DNA from: Pseudomonadota bacterium
GTDB lineage: Bacteria; Pseudomonadota; Alphaproteobacteria; Rickettsiales; UBA6187
Direction of reading: 5' to 3'
NCBI GenBank assembly: GCA_027620075.1
Contig: JAQCEY010000004.1
Span: forward strand, 1 to 64,000
DNA length: 64,000 nt
The stretch's first letter is position 1. Each line of letters opens with the position of its first letter. A program made the translations under genes and the position numbers. The notes under the pieces are model-generated. The model did not search any database and was not told where the DNA came from. It was given only the letters and a program-made list of their open reading frames with translations. Below are positions 8,280 through 17,235 of this stretch, piece by piece.

Positions 8280-10106
8280 TTAAGCTGCCTGCTCTTCTTC
8301 GTTTTTCTTTTCCAGAGCTTCCCTTGCCTTTGGTGAAAGCTGGATATTCAACTCCCTTAAGTGTTTTACATCTGCGGGGGCAGGGGCGTTCATTAGTAAA
8401 TCCTCAGCCTTCTGGTTCATAGGGAAGGCGATTACCTCACGGATATTAGGCTCGTTAGCAAGTAACATAACTATACGGTCGATACCCGGAGCTATACCGC
8501 CATGCGGAGGGCAACCGAACTTGAAAGCACGAATCATACCGCCGAATTTTTCATCAACTACATTATTGCTGTAACCGCAAATCTCAAACGCCTTGTACAT
8601 TAATTCGGGTTTGTGATTACGTATAGCACCCGATGAAAGTTCTATACCGTTACATACAATGTCATATTGCCATGCGTTTATTGCAAGTAGTTCTTCATTG
8701 GTTTTAGCGTTTTCAATAGCCTCAATACCACCTTGCGGCATAGAGAACGGGTTATGGCTGAACTCAATCTTGTTGTTTTCCTCGTCCCACTCAAAATAAG
8801 GGAAATCTACTATCCAGCAGAATTTGAATTCGTCATCATTTATCAGCCCCAATTCCTGACCCAAATTAGTCCTGACCAAGCCTGCTATACGTGCCGCTTC
8901 ATCTTTTGCGCCGCTTGAAAAGAATACCGAATCACCGGCTTTTAAGTTGGCTTTTTCTTTTAATTTTGCCATACGCTCTTCATCTAAGAACTTAGCTATA
9001 GGACCTTTGCCGTTGCCGTCTGCGTCAATTATTATATAAGCAAGACCTGCCGCACCGTTTTCCTGTGCGAAAGCTATTCTTTTATCAAAGAAAGAGCGAG
9101 GCTGCTCGGAAGTGGAAGGAGCGGGTATAGCTCTGATTACGCCGCCTGTGCCTATTATCTTATTAAATATCGAAAATCCCGAACCGTCGAATACTTCCGT
9201 AACATCTGCAATTTCAATAGGGTTACGCAGGTCGGGCTTATCATTACCGTATTTAAGCATCGACTGTGCATAAGGAATGCGAGGGAACGGGGTATCGGTA
9301 ACTTTCTTATCGGAAAATTCACTAAATATACCGTGCATTACAGGCTCAATAACACCGAACACATCATCTTGTGTGGCAAATGACATTTCCATATCAAGCT
9401 GGTAGAACTCACCGGGGGAGCGGTCGGCACGGGCATCTTCATCACGGAAACATGGAGCTATCTGAAAATATCTGTCAAAGCCCGAAGCCATCAATAATTG
9501 TTTGAATTGCTGCGGTGCTTGCGGCAGGGCGTAGAATTTTCCGGGGTGAACACGAGAGGGAACCAGATAATCCCTTGCACCCTCAGGCGAGCTTGCGGTA
9601 AGTATAGGGGTCTGAAACTCATTAAAACCAAGTGCTATCATGCGGTCACGTATGCTTTTGATAACTTTTGAACGTAACATGATATTATTGTGTATCTTTT
9701 CTTTACGCAAATCAAGGAAGCGGTATTTAAGGCGTGTATCTTCGGGAAACTCTTTGTCGGTATTAACCTGAATAGGAAGCATGTCGGCTTCCGACTCAAC
9801 ATAAAAAGTCTCAACGCATATCTCGATTTCACCGGTGGGGATATTGGTGTTTACGGTTTCAGCTTCACGGGCAACAACTTTACCGGTTACCGTAATAACG
9901 CTTTCATAACGAACATGGGTTGCCGCATCAAGGAACGAATCCTCATTGGTCACAACAAGCTGTGTGATACCGTAATGGTCACGGATATCTATAAATAATA
10001 AATTGCCGTGATCGCGTTTCCTGTGTACCCAGCCCGATAATTTTACAGTGCTGTTAATATTTCCTTTGTTAAGTTCACCACATGTGTGAGTTCTGTATGC
10101 GTGCAT
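8280..10106 (-). CDS. aspS: Aspartyl-tRNA synthetase
   Basis: A 608-residue class II synthetase of the bacterial type. An N-terminal OB fold (about 1-105, with [19 protein letters not shown]) binds the anticodon. The catalytic core has motif 2 in [20 protein letters not shown] and motif 3 in [14 protein letters not shown], and the GAD insertion typical of bacterial AspRS lies between them. The length is normal. Whether it also charges tRNA-Asn cannot be decided here; many alphaproteobacterial AspRS do so with GatCAB. It stands alone on the minus strand. Confidence 0.97.
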   Translation of the reverse strand: MHAYRTHTCGELNKGNINSTVKLSGWVHRKRDHGNLLFIDIRDHYGITQLVVTNEDSFLDAATHVRYESVITVTGKVVAREAETVNTNIPTGEIEICVETFYVESEADMLPIQVNTDKEFPEDTRLKYRFLDLRKEKIHNNIMLRSKVIKSIRDRMIALGFNEFQTPILTASSPEGARDYLVPSRVHPGKFYALPQAPQQFKQLLMASGFDRYFQIAPCFRDEDARADRSPGEFYQLDMEMSFATQDDVFGVIEPVMHGIFSEFSDKKVTDTPFPRIPYAQSMLKYGNDKPDLRNPIEIADVTEVFDGSGFSIFNKIIGTGGVIRAIPAPSTSEQPRSFFDKRIAFAQENGAAGLAYIIIDADGNGKGPIAKFLDEERMAKLKEKANLKAGDSVFFSSGAKDEAARIAGLVRTNLGQELGLINDDEFKFCWIVDFPYFEWDEENNKIEFSHNPFSMPQGGIEAIENAKTNEELLAINAWQYDIVCNGIELSSGAIRNHKPELMYKAFEICGYSNNVVDEKFGGMIRAFKFGCPPHGGIAPGIDRIVMLLANEPNIREVIAFPMNQKAEDLLMNAPAPADVKHLRELNIQLSPKAREALEKKNEEEQAA

Positions 10107-10319
10107 TTTTTATCCGTATTATTTGAATTTTTTCCTTGAAGCGGTTTTTATATATGAAAAACAGGTAAATTCCAAGTTATTTTGAAATCGGTAATGCGGT
10201 TATAGAGTTTTGAATCTTAAATTTAGGTTAGTTTATTGATTGATTTTTAATATTTGCCGTATATTATGCCGTAAATTTTTTAATAAAATGGTTAAAAAGC
10301 AAGTATAATATGGACGCTT

Positions 10320-10973
10320 ATGATTAATCTGGCAAAGATTTTCTTTATAATTTTATTTGTTTCTGTAGCAAATAATTCTAATGCTACGGCTTACAATGAT
10401 AAAGGAGGCTTCAATAACGAAGGAAAGAAATACATATCAATTCGTGCGGAATATGTAGATAGTTTTAATTATGATGCCGACTACTCGATTCTTCCCGATA
10501 CACCCATGACTTTTAACTACGATAACGGATATGGGTTTGGTGTTGCACTGGGCTATTATGTCGATGATAATGTACGCATTGAGGGTGAATTGACTTACCG
10601 CCCGAATGAAACAAAGAGTTTGACTATAGGCGGCACAGAGTTCCCGCAGTTTGACGAAAAAATGAAACTATGGAACTGGATGGCAAATGCTTATTATACC
10701 GTTCCTTTAAATAAATATGTATCGCCATATATCGGCGGCGGTTTCGGTCTTTCATACGATTCTGCCTATAACGGCGAGCATGCGTTTGCTTATCAGGCAA
10801 TGACCGGTCTTGATTTTGATATAGACTATTCATCAGCCATATCATTAGGATACCGATATTTCGGCACTACTGAATTTGAATACTCCGGAACAGATGACTT
10901 AGTTGCCGGAGGAAGGTTAACATATAATGTTAAACAGCATATATATGAAGTAAGCTACCGTTTGAAATTTTAG
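10320..10973 (+). CDS. Outer-membrane beta-barrel surface protein (Msp4/P44-like)
   Basis: A 217-residue protein with a signal peptide (about residues 1-22, hydrophobic FFIILFVSVANNSNATA). The rest alternates as amphipathic strands typical of an eight-stranded barrel: IRAEYVDSF, GYGFGVALGYYV, VRIEGELTYRP, YISYRLKF-like ending with C-terminal Phe, the BamA recognition residue. The segment FAYQAMTGLDFDIDYSSAIS and GYRYFGTTEFE is shared with the next gene. Proteins of this kind are the main surface antigens of Rickettsiales. Its function beyond the barrel is unknown. Confidence 0.82.
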   Translation: MINLAKIFFIILFVSVANNSNATAYNDKGGFNNEGKKYISIRAEYVDSFNYDADYSILPDTPMTFNYDNGYGFGVALGYYVDDNVRIEGELTYRPNETKSLTIGGTEFPQFDEKMKLWNWMANAYYTVPLNKYVSPYIGGGFGLSYDSAYNGEHAFAYQAMTGLDFDIDYSSAISLGYRYFGTTEFEYSGTDDLVAGGRLTYNVKQHIYEVSYRLKF

Positions 10974-11031
10974 TTAAAAAAACAAAAGTAAATATCGTCG
11001 TCACGCTTTTCGGACAAAGAGTTTTTAGACT

Positions 11032-11059
11032 TTGACATATTGTTTTTTACTGATATAAA
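11032..11059 (+). promoter_or_regulatory. Sigma-70-type promoter of the second surface barrel gene
   Basis: A perfect -35 TTGACA (11032-11037) is separated by 16 bases from a -10-like TATAAA (11054-11059). The start codon follows 43 bases after it. It suggests that the second barrel gene is independently and strongly transcribed. Confidence 0.6.
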
Positions 11060-11102
11060 AACACAATATAATCATTAATTTTTTAATAAAGTAGGATAGC
11101 AA

Positions 11103-11732
11103 ATGAAAAATACTAAATTAGCTTTATTAAGTACGGCTGCGGCAATCGTACTTTCAAACAGTGCTATGGCTCAGGAGCCGGGCAAATTCTATGGGTCACT
11201 ACACGGTGAGTTCATAGTTTACTCTGATTCCGATATAGACCTTAATTCAACTGCAACAAACCTATCGGGCGGTGCGGACTACGATCCGGGATTCGGTATC
11301 GGTGGTGCAGTAGGGTATAACCTTACAGATCAGATACGTGTTGAAGGTGAGTTGGCTTATCGTGAAACCGATGTTGATTCGGTTAGTTTAGGCGGTACTA
11401 CTGTATCGGGCGGAAATCTTGAGCTGGAAATATGGTCGGGTATGGTAAATACTTACTATAACATACCTTTAGATGATAAAGTTTCTCCATATCTTGGTGC
11501 GGGTATCGGTGCTGCTTACAACGACAATATCGAAGAGTTCGCTTTTGCATACCAAGCTATGGCAGGTGTGGACTTCAAAGTTGATGAGCAAGGTACTTTA
11601 TATGGCGGATACCGTTATTTCGGTACTACTGAATTTGAAGAGAGCTTCTCTGACGCAGTATTAGGAAATGTTACTACTAAAACCGATGTAAGCCAGCATA
11701 TCGTTGAAGTAGGGTACAGGTTTACTTTCTAA
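11103..11732 (+). CDS. Outer-membrane beta-barrel surface protein, paralogue of the preceding gene
   Basis: A 209-residue barrel protein with a classic signal peptide (residues 1-23, cleaved after SAMA). Strand patterns GFGIGGAVGYNL, VRVEGELAYRE-like and a C-terminal HIVEVGYRFTF with terminal Phe fit an OmpA/Msp-type eight-stranded barrel. It shares SPYLGAGIG, FAYQAMAGVDF and GYRYFGTTEFEE with the gene at 10320-10973, so the two are tandem duplicates that have diverged in their surface loops. AGGA precedes the ATG, and a consensus promoter and strong terminator bracket the gene. Confidence 0.87.
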   Translation: MKNTKLALLSTAAAIVLSNSAMAQEPGKFYGSLHGEFIVYSDSDIDLNSTATNLSGGADYDPGFGIGGAVGYNLTDQIRVEGELAYRETDVDSVSLGGTTVSGGNLELEIWSGMVNTYYNIPLDDKVSPYLGAGIGAAYNDNIEEFAFAYQAMAGVDFKVDEQGTLYGGYRYFGTTEFEESFSDAVLGNVTTKTDVSQHIVEVGYRFTF

Positions 11733-11760
11733 TTGTTGACGTTAAACTACGTAAAAATTA

Positions 11761-11798
11761 AAACAGGTTCATAAAAATGATTATGAGCCTGTTTTTTT
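11761..11798 (+). terminator. Rho-independent terminator after the second barrel gene
   Basis: AAACAGGTTCATAA (11761-11774) pairs with TTATGAGCCTGTTT (11781-11794), with one G-T pair and a six-base loop, followed by a run of eight T. It is the strongest terminator in the window. Confidence 0.9.
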
Positions 11799-11858
11799 TA
11801 AGATTGTTTTGTACTTTTTTAAATGCTAAAAAGTCATTAAAATCAAAACGGGGCTAAA

Positions 11859-12437
11859 ATGCAGGAAAGGCTGATGGAAGACATTGAAAATAAAAAGGAA
11901 AGACTTAAACAAATTATCGCACAAAAATCTTTAACAACGGGTAATTTCAAACTGGCATCGGGTGCTACGAGTACGTATCTTTTTGACCTGAAAACTACCC
12001 TGCTTGACCCTGAGGGTGCAAGCCTTACTGCCGACTTGATACTGGAGAATCTTGCAAAAGAAGATGTTGACGCAGTAGGCGGTCTGGAGCTTGGGGCTTG
12101 TCCAATCGTTTCAGCGGTTTGCGTTAAAAGCTATCTTGCAGGCAGCCCTATAAAATCTTTTTATGTAAGAAAAGAGAAAAAAGACAGGGGGAGCAACAAG
12201 TTAATAGAAGGTTGCGGTCTAAATGCCGGTGACAAGGTGGTTGTGCTGGAAGATGTAACTACAAAAGGCGGCTCCGTAATGAACGCTATTAAAGTCATTC
12301 AAGAGCGTGGCTGCAAAATAGTAAAGGTGCTTTCTGTCGTGAACAGGCTGGAGGGTGCTAAAGAAAATCTGGAAAAAGAAAGTATTGTACTTGATTCCCT
12401 GTTTACAAGAGATGATTTTGATATTCCTACGGCTTAG
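11859..12437 (+). CDS. pyrE: Orotate phosphoribosyltransferase
   Basis: A 192-residue phosphoribosyltransferase that makes orotidine monophosphate from orotate and PRPP in pyrimidine synthesis. The PRPP-binding motif is VVVLEDVTTKGGSV near residues 128-141, and FKLASGATSTYLFDLK near the N-terminus is the orotate-side motif. FYVRKEKKDRGSNKLIEG carries the mobile-loop lysines. An internal ATG at 11874, preceded by AGGAAAGG, is an equally good start and would shorten it by five residues. It is a single gene after the barrel terminator; the other pyr genes are not in view. Confidence 0.93.
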   Translation: MQERLMEDIENKKERLKQIIAQKSLTTGNFKLASGATSTYLFDLKTTLLDPEGASLTADLILENLAKEDVDAVGGLELGACPIVSAVCVKSYLAGSPIKSFYVRKEKKDRGSNKLIEGCGLNAGDKVVVLEDVTTKGGSVMNAIKVIQERGCKIVKVLSVVNRLEGAKENLEKESIVLDSLFTRDDFDIPTA

Positions 12438-12471
12438 ATTTGTTGTAATTGTACGTGTAATAGCTGACGTA

Positions 12472-13596
12472 TCACCCGTCTTCCAGATGTAATATTAACA
12501 CCGTACCTATTAATATAGAAACACAAGCCGGTGTCCATGCCGATACTATAACAGGTATGCTACCGGATAAGCCTAATGCCAGAACCAGATTAGATATAAA
12601 ATAAATTATAAAGCCCGATGCGATTCCCGCTACCATAAGAGCACCCGTCTTCCCTCTCCTAGGAGGTCTTAGCGAAAACGCCGCTGCAAAAAATACCATT
12701 GCTGCTAAGAAAAACGGAGTAACCAGAACGTTATGCCAGTGCAGTGAGTGGCGTATTGCCGAAAAGCCTGCATCTTTTAGCGTGCCGATAAATTTAGGCA
12801 GTTCCCAAAAAGACATGGTTTCAGGCGATGCAAAACTTTCCTGAATATGATGGCGTGAAAGCTCCGTACCTAAACGGTAGTCGGTACGTGCTGCCGCAGC
12901 CATGCCCGGAACCGTAAGCACCGCATCTTTTATGTCCCAATAACTTTTCTTGTCGCCTTCTTCATCTTCCTCTTCTATAAGTATAGCTTTAGCCGCATCA
13001 ACACGTTGCAAGAATTCATTATTGTCACCGAACATGAATATCGTTACATCATAAAGCTCCATATTCTCATGCGAAACCCTAAGTGCATTAATAACCGTCT
13101 TGCCCGAATCAAAAGAGTTTTTCTGACGCAGCCAAAGACCGTTTGATGATACCGAAAGGGTGCTTGTACCGCCTTTGAGGTATTTGGCTTCAATCTGCTC
13201 GAACTTGGAAAGCATTGTAGAGGCAAGGGGATTAAACACCGTCATTATAAAAATACCTAGCGTAAATGATATAATAATAGCAGGCGATAAAAACTGCCAT
13301 GCCGATATACCCGCAGAACGGGCTACGACAAGTTCGGATGTTCTTGTTAGTTTTGAAAAGGATAATATACCTCCTATCAATATGGCAAAAGGCACTACCT
13401 TCTGGACAATCGTAGGCAGTTTCAGCAAGGTCATTTGCAGTATAATACCGATCGGCACATCCTTGGAATAGGCACGGCGTACAAGCTCAAGTGAGTCAAA
13501 AAGTATTATAGTTACCATCATAACAAAGAGTACTACACCGACCCTGCCGATGAAATTCTTACTTATATATATTGATAAAGTTATAGGTAGCCTCAC
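12472..13596 (-). CDS. lptG: LPS export permease LptG
   Basis: A 374-residue YjgP/YjgQ family permease, the second membrane half of the LptB2FG transporter that extracts LPS from the inner membrane and feeds the periplasmic bridge. Three hydrophobic helices lie at the N-terminus (FIGRVGVVLFVMMVTIILFD and following) and three at the C-terminus around a periplasmic beta-jellyroll domain. Its start overlaps the end of lptF by four bases. This ties it to lptF and fits translational coupling. The distinction between LptF and LptG is from sequence style and order. Confidence 0.9.
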   Translation of the reverse strand: MRLPITLSIYISKNFIGRVGVVLFVMMVTIILFDSLELVRRAYSKDVPIGIILQMTLLKLPTIVQKVVPFAILIGGILSFSKLTRTSELVVARSAGISAWQFLSPAIIISFTLGIFIMTVFNPLASTMLSKFEQIEAKYLKGGTSTLSVSSNGLWLRQKNSFDSGKTVINALRVSHENMELYDVTIFMFGDNNEFLQRVDAAKAILIEEEDEEGDKKSYWDIKDAVLTVPGMAAAARTDYRLGTELSRHHIQESFASPETMSFWELPKFIGTLKDAGFSAIRHSLHWHNVLVTPFFLAAMVFFAAAFSLRPPRRGKTGALMVAGIASGFIIYFISNLVLALGLSGSIPVIVSAWTPACVSILIGTVLILHLEDG

Positions 13597-14756
13597 ACGT
13601 GACCTTTAATTATGTTCTTTTTAAATTTAGTTAATTTTTTATGTATATTATCCGATAACGGAAATCCGGTGATAGTTCTGTTGGCTATAATTACATATGA
13701 GCAAAGCCCGCTTGAGATTATAACGTTAAGATACATAAAGACTGCGAGTATGGTTAAGGATTCGGCGGCACTTTTTGCAGCAAGGTTTATTACCGTTATT
13801 ATAAAAGTTATAAATGTTGCGGCTAATATACGCTTCCACTGCCCGCGACGGTTAAACTGACCTGAGAATAAAGAACTGAGTGCAACCAAAGTAAGAACAA
13901 TGCAAAATAGCGGCCATACTATCCTGTAATGTCCCTCGGCAATGAACTGATTACGCATAGTGTCTGAAATGCCCTCGGGGAAAAGCAACTCGTATATATA
14001 TGATTCCTCCGGCTTCTTCCATGTGCGTTCGGTTTGTTCTGTGTACATGCTAATGTCATATTCGTCACTTTCAAAGTCAAGTATATATAAATTACCCGTT
14101 TGGGCATCTACTCCCTGACTATGTCCGTTTATAAGCTCGAATCTGGGTCCGTGTTCGGTACGTGATAAAACCCCTTTTTCCGCTATTATGGTTACGGGTT
14201 TTTTAGGATCACGGCTGTCATGTACCAATATACCGTATAGCATACCGCCACGCCCCCGTGATTCTATATATACCGTAAGACCTTTGGTAGGGTTGCTGAA
14301 AACTCCCTCCTGAAGGAGTACGGACGCATAATTATTGCGTATAAAAACCTGTGTGTCCTTAAATTCCTTGTAAGAATTCGGCAGAATGTAAAAAGATATT
14401 AAATAAGTTATTACGGTAACACCTAAAGCTACCGCAAGGGCAGGCTTTGCTAGGCTTACACGGCTTAAACCTGCACTTTTTAATACTATAAGCTCGCTGT
14501 CCGATATGAACTTATTATATACCGTCAAAACCGACACGAACAATGCAACGGGCAATATCAGGAATAACAGTGACGGTACAAGAAGTAAGGATAGGTATAA
14601 AAACGTAGATATATCAAGACCTTTGTTAACTATCAGGTCAATGAAACGCAAACTTTGTGTAAGCCATACTATGCCGGTTAATGTCAGTGTAATTACTAAC
14701 ATCGGCATAATAAGATTTTTCATCAAATATTTTGTGTATATCTGCATTTTTTTCAA
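13593..14756 (-). CDS. lptF: LPS export permease LptF
   Basis: A 387-residue permease of the same family. Helices are at about residues 13-35, 47-75 and 100-120, then the periplasmic domain (with YASVLLQEGVFSNPTKGLTV), then three helices at about 275-355. It partners with LptG and the ATPase LptB; lptB is not in this window. The gene begins two bases after the fumC stop codon, so fumC, lptF and lptG form one minus-strand operon. Confidence 0.92.
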   Translation of the reverse strand: MKKMQIYTKYLMKNLIMPMLVITLTLTGIVWLTQSLRFIDLIVNKGLDISTFLYLSLLLVPSLLFLILPVALFVSVLTVYNKFISDSELIVLKSAGLSRVSLAKPALAVALGVTVITYLISFYILPNSYKEFKDTQVFIRNNYASVLLQEGVFSNPTKGLTVYIESRGRGGMLYGILVHDSRDPKKPVTIIAEKGVLSRTEHGPRFELINGHSQGVDAQTGNLYILDFESDEYDISMYTEQTERTWKKPEESYIYELLFPEGISDTMRNQFIAEGHYRIVWPLFCIVLTLVALSSLFSGQFNRRGQWKRILAATFITFIITVINLAAKSAAESLTILAVFMYLNVIISSGLCSYVIIANRTITGFPLSDNIHKKLTKFKKNIIKGHV

Positions 14757-14757
14757 G

Positions 14758-16173
14758 TTAGTCCTTAGGACCTATCATGTTTTCAGGTCTTACCCACAGG
14801 TTGAACTGCTCTTCGGTTAGTAGTTCAAGGGCAATAGCCGCTTCTTTTAACGTTGTACCTTCCTTATGTGCCTTCTTGGCTATTTTGGTAGCATTGTCAT
14901 AGCCTATATGCGGATTAAGGGCGGTAACCAACATTAGCGACTCATCACGTAAAGATTCAATACGTTCCTTGTTGGCTTTAATGCCCACAACACAATTATC
15001 GGTAAAGCTTACACAGCCGTCAGCAATCAGACGGATAGACTGCAATAAGTTATGTATCATTACAGGCTTGAATACGTTTAACTCAAAATGACCGTTAGAA
15101 CCTGCAATGGTGATAGCCATATGGTTGCCCATAACCTGAGTACATAGCATAGTCATAGCCTCGCACTGCGTAGGGTTTACTTTTCCCGGCATGATAGATG
15201 AACCCGGCTCGTTTTCAGGCAGACTCAATTCACCGAGTCCGCAACGTGGTCCCGAACCCAGCAGCCTTATATCATTAGCTATTTTCATTAGGCTTGCGGC
15301 AAGAACGTTCAACGCTCCGCTTGCTTCAATAATCGCATCATGTGCAGCCAAAGATTCAAACTTGTTAGGAGCGGTTATAAACGGAATACCCGTAATATTA
15401 GAAACCTCGGCAGCGAACTTTTCGGCAAAGCCTTTTTTGGAATTGATACCCGTTCCGACAGCCGTACCGCCTTGTGCTAGTTGGTATAATCTTGGTAATG
15501 TATTTTTTACACGTGCTATGCCGTAATCAACTTGTGTGAAGTAACCGGAAAATTCCTGTTCTAAAGTCAAAGGAGTGGCATCTTGCAGATGAGTCCTGCC
15601 TATCTTGATAATGCCTTGGAACTCTACTGATTTTGCTTTTATAGCATCATATAACTTTTCTAAAGCGGGGATAAGCTTGTGGTGTATCTCCTCAACGGCG
15701 GCGATATGCATGGCAGTCGGGAAGGTATCATTTGAAGATTGCCCCATATTTACGTGGTCGTTAGGGTGAACCGGAGTTTTTGACCCCTTCACGCCTCCCA
15801 ATATCTCGATAGCACGGTTAGAGATAACCTCATTAGTGTTCATGTTGGTTTGAGTGCCTGAACCTGTCTGCCAAACAACTAGCGGGAAATGATCGTAAAG
15901 CTCAAGACTGATAACCTCATCGGCAGCCTTACACATAGCATCACCGAGTTTTTTATCTAAAACGCCCAGATTCATGTTAACTATGGCGGCGGACTTTTTC
16001 AAAATTCCCAAAGCTCTGACTAATGCTTCGGGCATTTTCTCAGTGCTTATCTTGAAATTACCTAAAGAACGTTGGGTTTGTGCGCCCCAATATTTATCCG
16101 AGGGAACCTTTAACTCACCGAAACTGTCGGTTTCAATCCTGAAATCATCGGGTTTTTGGACTGCCATGTTCAT
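14758..16173 (-). CDS. fumC: Fumarate hydratase, class II
   Basis: A 471-residue class II fumarase converting fumarate to malate in the TCA cycle. The family signature [15 protein letters not shown] is clear, as are [14 protein letters not shown] and [19 protein letters not shown] of the active site. An upstream frame reaches 16263, but its extra 30 residues ([15 protein letters not shown]) come from a small repeat. GGAG placed five bases before the ATG at 16173 supports the shorter start. It leads the operon fumC-lptF-lptG, an unusual pairing of a TCA enzyme with LPS export. Confidence 0.95.
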   Translation of the reverse strand: MNMAVQKPDDFRIETDSFGELKVPSDKYWGAQTQRSLGNFKISTEKMPEALVRALGILKKSAAIVNMNLGVLDKKLGDAMCKAADEVISLELYDHFPLVVWQTGSGTQTNMNTNEVISNRAIEILGGVKGSKTPVHPNDHVNMGQSSNDTFPTAMHIAAVEEIHHKLIPALEKLYDAIKAKSVEFQGIIKIGRTHLQDATPLTLEQEFSGYFTQVDYGIARVKNTLPRLYQLAQGGTAVGTGINSKKGFAEKFAAEVSNITGIPFITAPNKFESLAAHDAIIEASGALNVLAASLMKIANDIRLLGSGPRCGLGELSLPENEPGSSIMPGKVNPTQCEAMTMLCTQVMGNHMAITIAGSNGHFELNVFKPVMIHNLLQSIRLIADGCVSFTDNCVVGIKANKERIESLRDESLMLVTALNPHIGYDNATKIAKKAHKEGTTLKEAAIALELLTEEQFNLWVRPENMIGPKD

Positions 16174-16225
16174 ATATGCTCCGTTTTTGTTATTTTTAAA
16201 GGCTGTTATACAGTCATCTTTATGG

Positions 16226-16261
16226 AAACACAATACATACAAAACACAATACATACAAAAC
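16226..16261. repeat. Two-copy 16-base tandem repeat upstream of fumC
   Basis: The unit ACAATACATACAAAAC occurs twice head to tail with a partial third copy. It lies in the fumC leader or promoter region and is low in complexity. Copy number could vary by slippage. Confidence 0.7.
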
Positions 16262-16438
16262 ACTATAAATAAAAAAGACCTTGTAAGGCATGATCATTTT
16301 TAGTTTATTTACTTAACCGATATATAATCGTTAACACCATGTAATACACAATTCCATTTTAATTCGTTATAAGTAATTAATTTTAACCATTTTTTAATTT
16401 TATCATGTAAGAATATATCTTTAAAACGGAGAAATTAT

Positions 16439-16795
16439 GTGGCTATTAAATTAGGTAAATTTAACTTATCGGGTAATCAGGCAGGTTTTACAATCGCAGA
16501 AGTGTCAGTTGTTATAGTTCTTATAGCCACTTTCATAGTCACGTTTATGGCGGGCATGTCACTTTATGAAAAAAGTAAAATAAAAATGCAGATATCGCAG
16601 CTAAAACAATATAAGGCAGCATATGAAGCATTTAAAATAGAATATAACGCCATACCCGGTGATTTTGATATGGCATCGAAAAAATGGGAAAGCGTACCCG
16701 ACGGTAACGGTGACGGCAGGATAAACGAGGATTCGGCAACCGTTGACTCTATCAATAAAGATTATGAGATGGTAAAATTTTTCCAGCATCTATAA
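16439..16795 (+). CDS. Prepilin-like protein (type IV pseudopilin), N-terminal part, interrupted
   Basis: A 118-residue frame with a type IV prepilin signal: a short basic leader, then cleavage after Gly16 in NQAGFTIAEV with Glu at mature position 5, followed by a hydrophobic helix (VVIVLIATFIVTFMAGM). The segment YNAIPGDFDMA and the Asp/Asn-rich DGNGDGRINED are typical of secreted pseudopilins. It starts at GTG with GGAG seven bases before. The frame stops after VKFFQHL. Removing one base near 16793 would join it to the next frame as QHLNLYMSEFIKEN, so the gene seems broken by a one-base insertion, or the sequence has an error there. Confidence 0.7.
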   Translation: MAIKLGKFNLSGNQAGFTIAEVSVVIVLIATFIVTFMAGMSLYEKSKIKMQISQLKQYKAAYEAFKIEYNAIPGDFDMASKKWESVPDGNGDGRINEDSATVDSINKDYEMVKFFQHL

Positions 16796-16802
16796 TCTAT
16801 AT

Positions 16803-17225
16803 ATGTCCGAGTTTATAAAGGAGAATTTTTATAACTCGTCGCTTTTAAATATAGGCTTCCCGACTATAAAACTTAATTCATCAATGGGAATGCTCGCATA
16901 TGGTTCCGATGTAACGGAGTCTTATGCCGATTTCCAGATATCCGAACAAACCGCAAAAAATTTTCATGCCGGACTCGGTATGAACGTAAGTCAGGCTAAA
17001 TTAATCGAGAGCGATATGTTTAACGATTATGTAGGCACTGCCTCTCCGACTATTTATAGTGAAATTGACAATAAAATAGATGACGGTAATGCAAGGGAAG
17101 GGATGTTCACGGCTTACAGGGCTAAGAACAGTAAACACGGAGATTGTCTTAGCGGTGTTGACGGAGGCTATCTGATAACTAACGAAGAGCCTGCGTGTAT
17201 GGCAATATATATTATTGATAATTAA
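16803..17225 (+). CDS. Prepilin-like protein, C-terminal part (probably a fragment)
   Basis: A 140-residue frame starting seven bases after the stop of the preceding one, in a different frame and without a ribosome site. It has no signal peptide of its own. MSEFIKENFYNSSLLNIG continues naturally from FFQHL of the previous frame, as in pseudopilins where an HLSLAGLI-like segment follows the glycine/Asp-rich loop. The C-terminus has two cysteines (KHGDCLSG and EEPACMAIY) that could form the pilin disulfide. It most likely belongs to one interrupted gene of about 260 residues. Confidence 0.6.
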   Translation: MSEFIKENFYNSSLLNIGFPTIKLNSSMGMLAYGSDVTESYADFQISEQTAKNFHAGLGMNVSQAKLIESDMFNDYVGTASPTIYSEIDNKIDDGNAREGMFTAYRAKNSKHGDCLSGVDGGYLITNEEPACMAIYIIDN

Positions 17226-17235
17226 GTTAAAAAAT

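Noticed and set aside
15191..15526. Open frame opposite fumC (and similar ones opposite the MCP at 4048 and dprA at 18840)
   Set aside because: Shadow frames of well-supported genes, with no ribosome site and no recognisable sequence.
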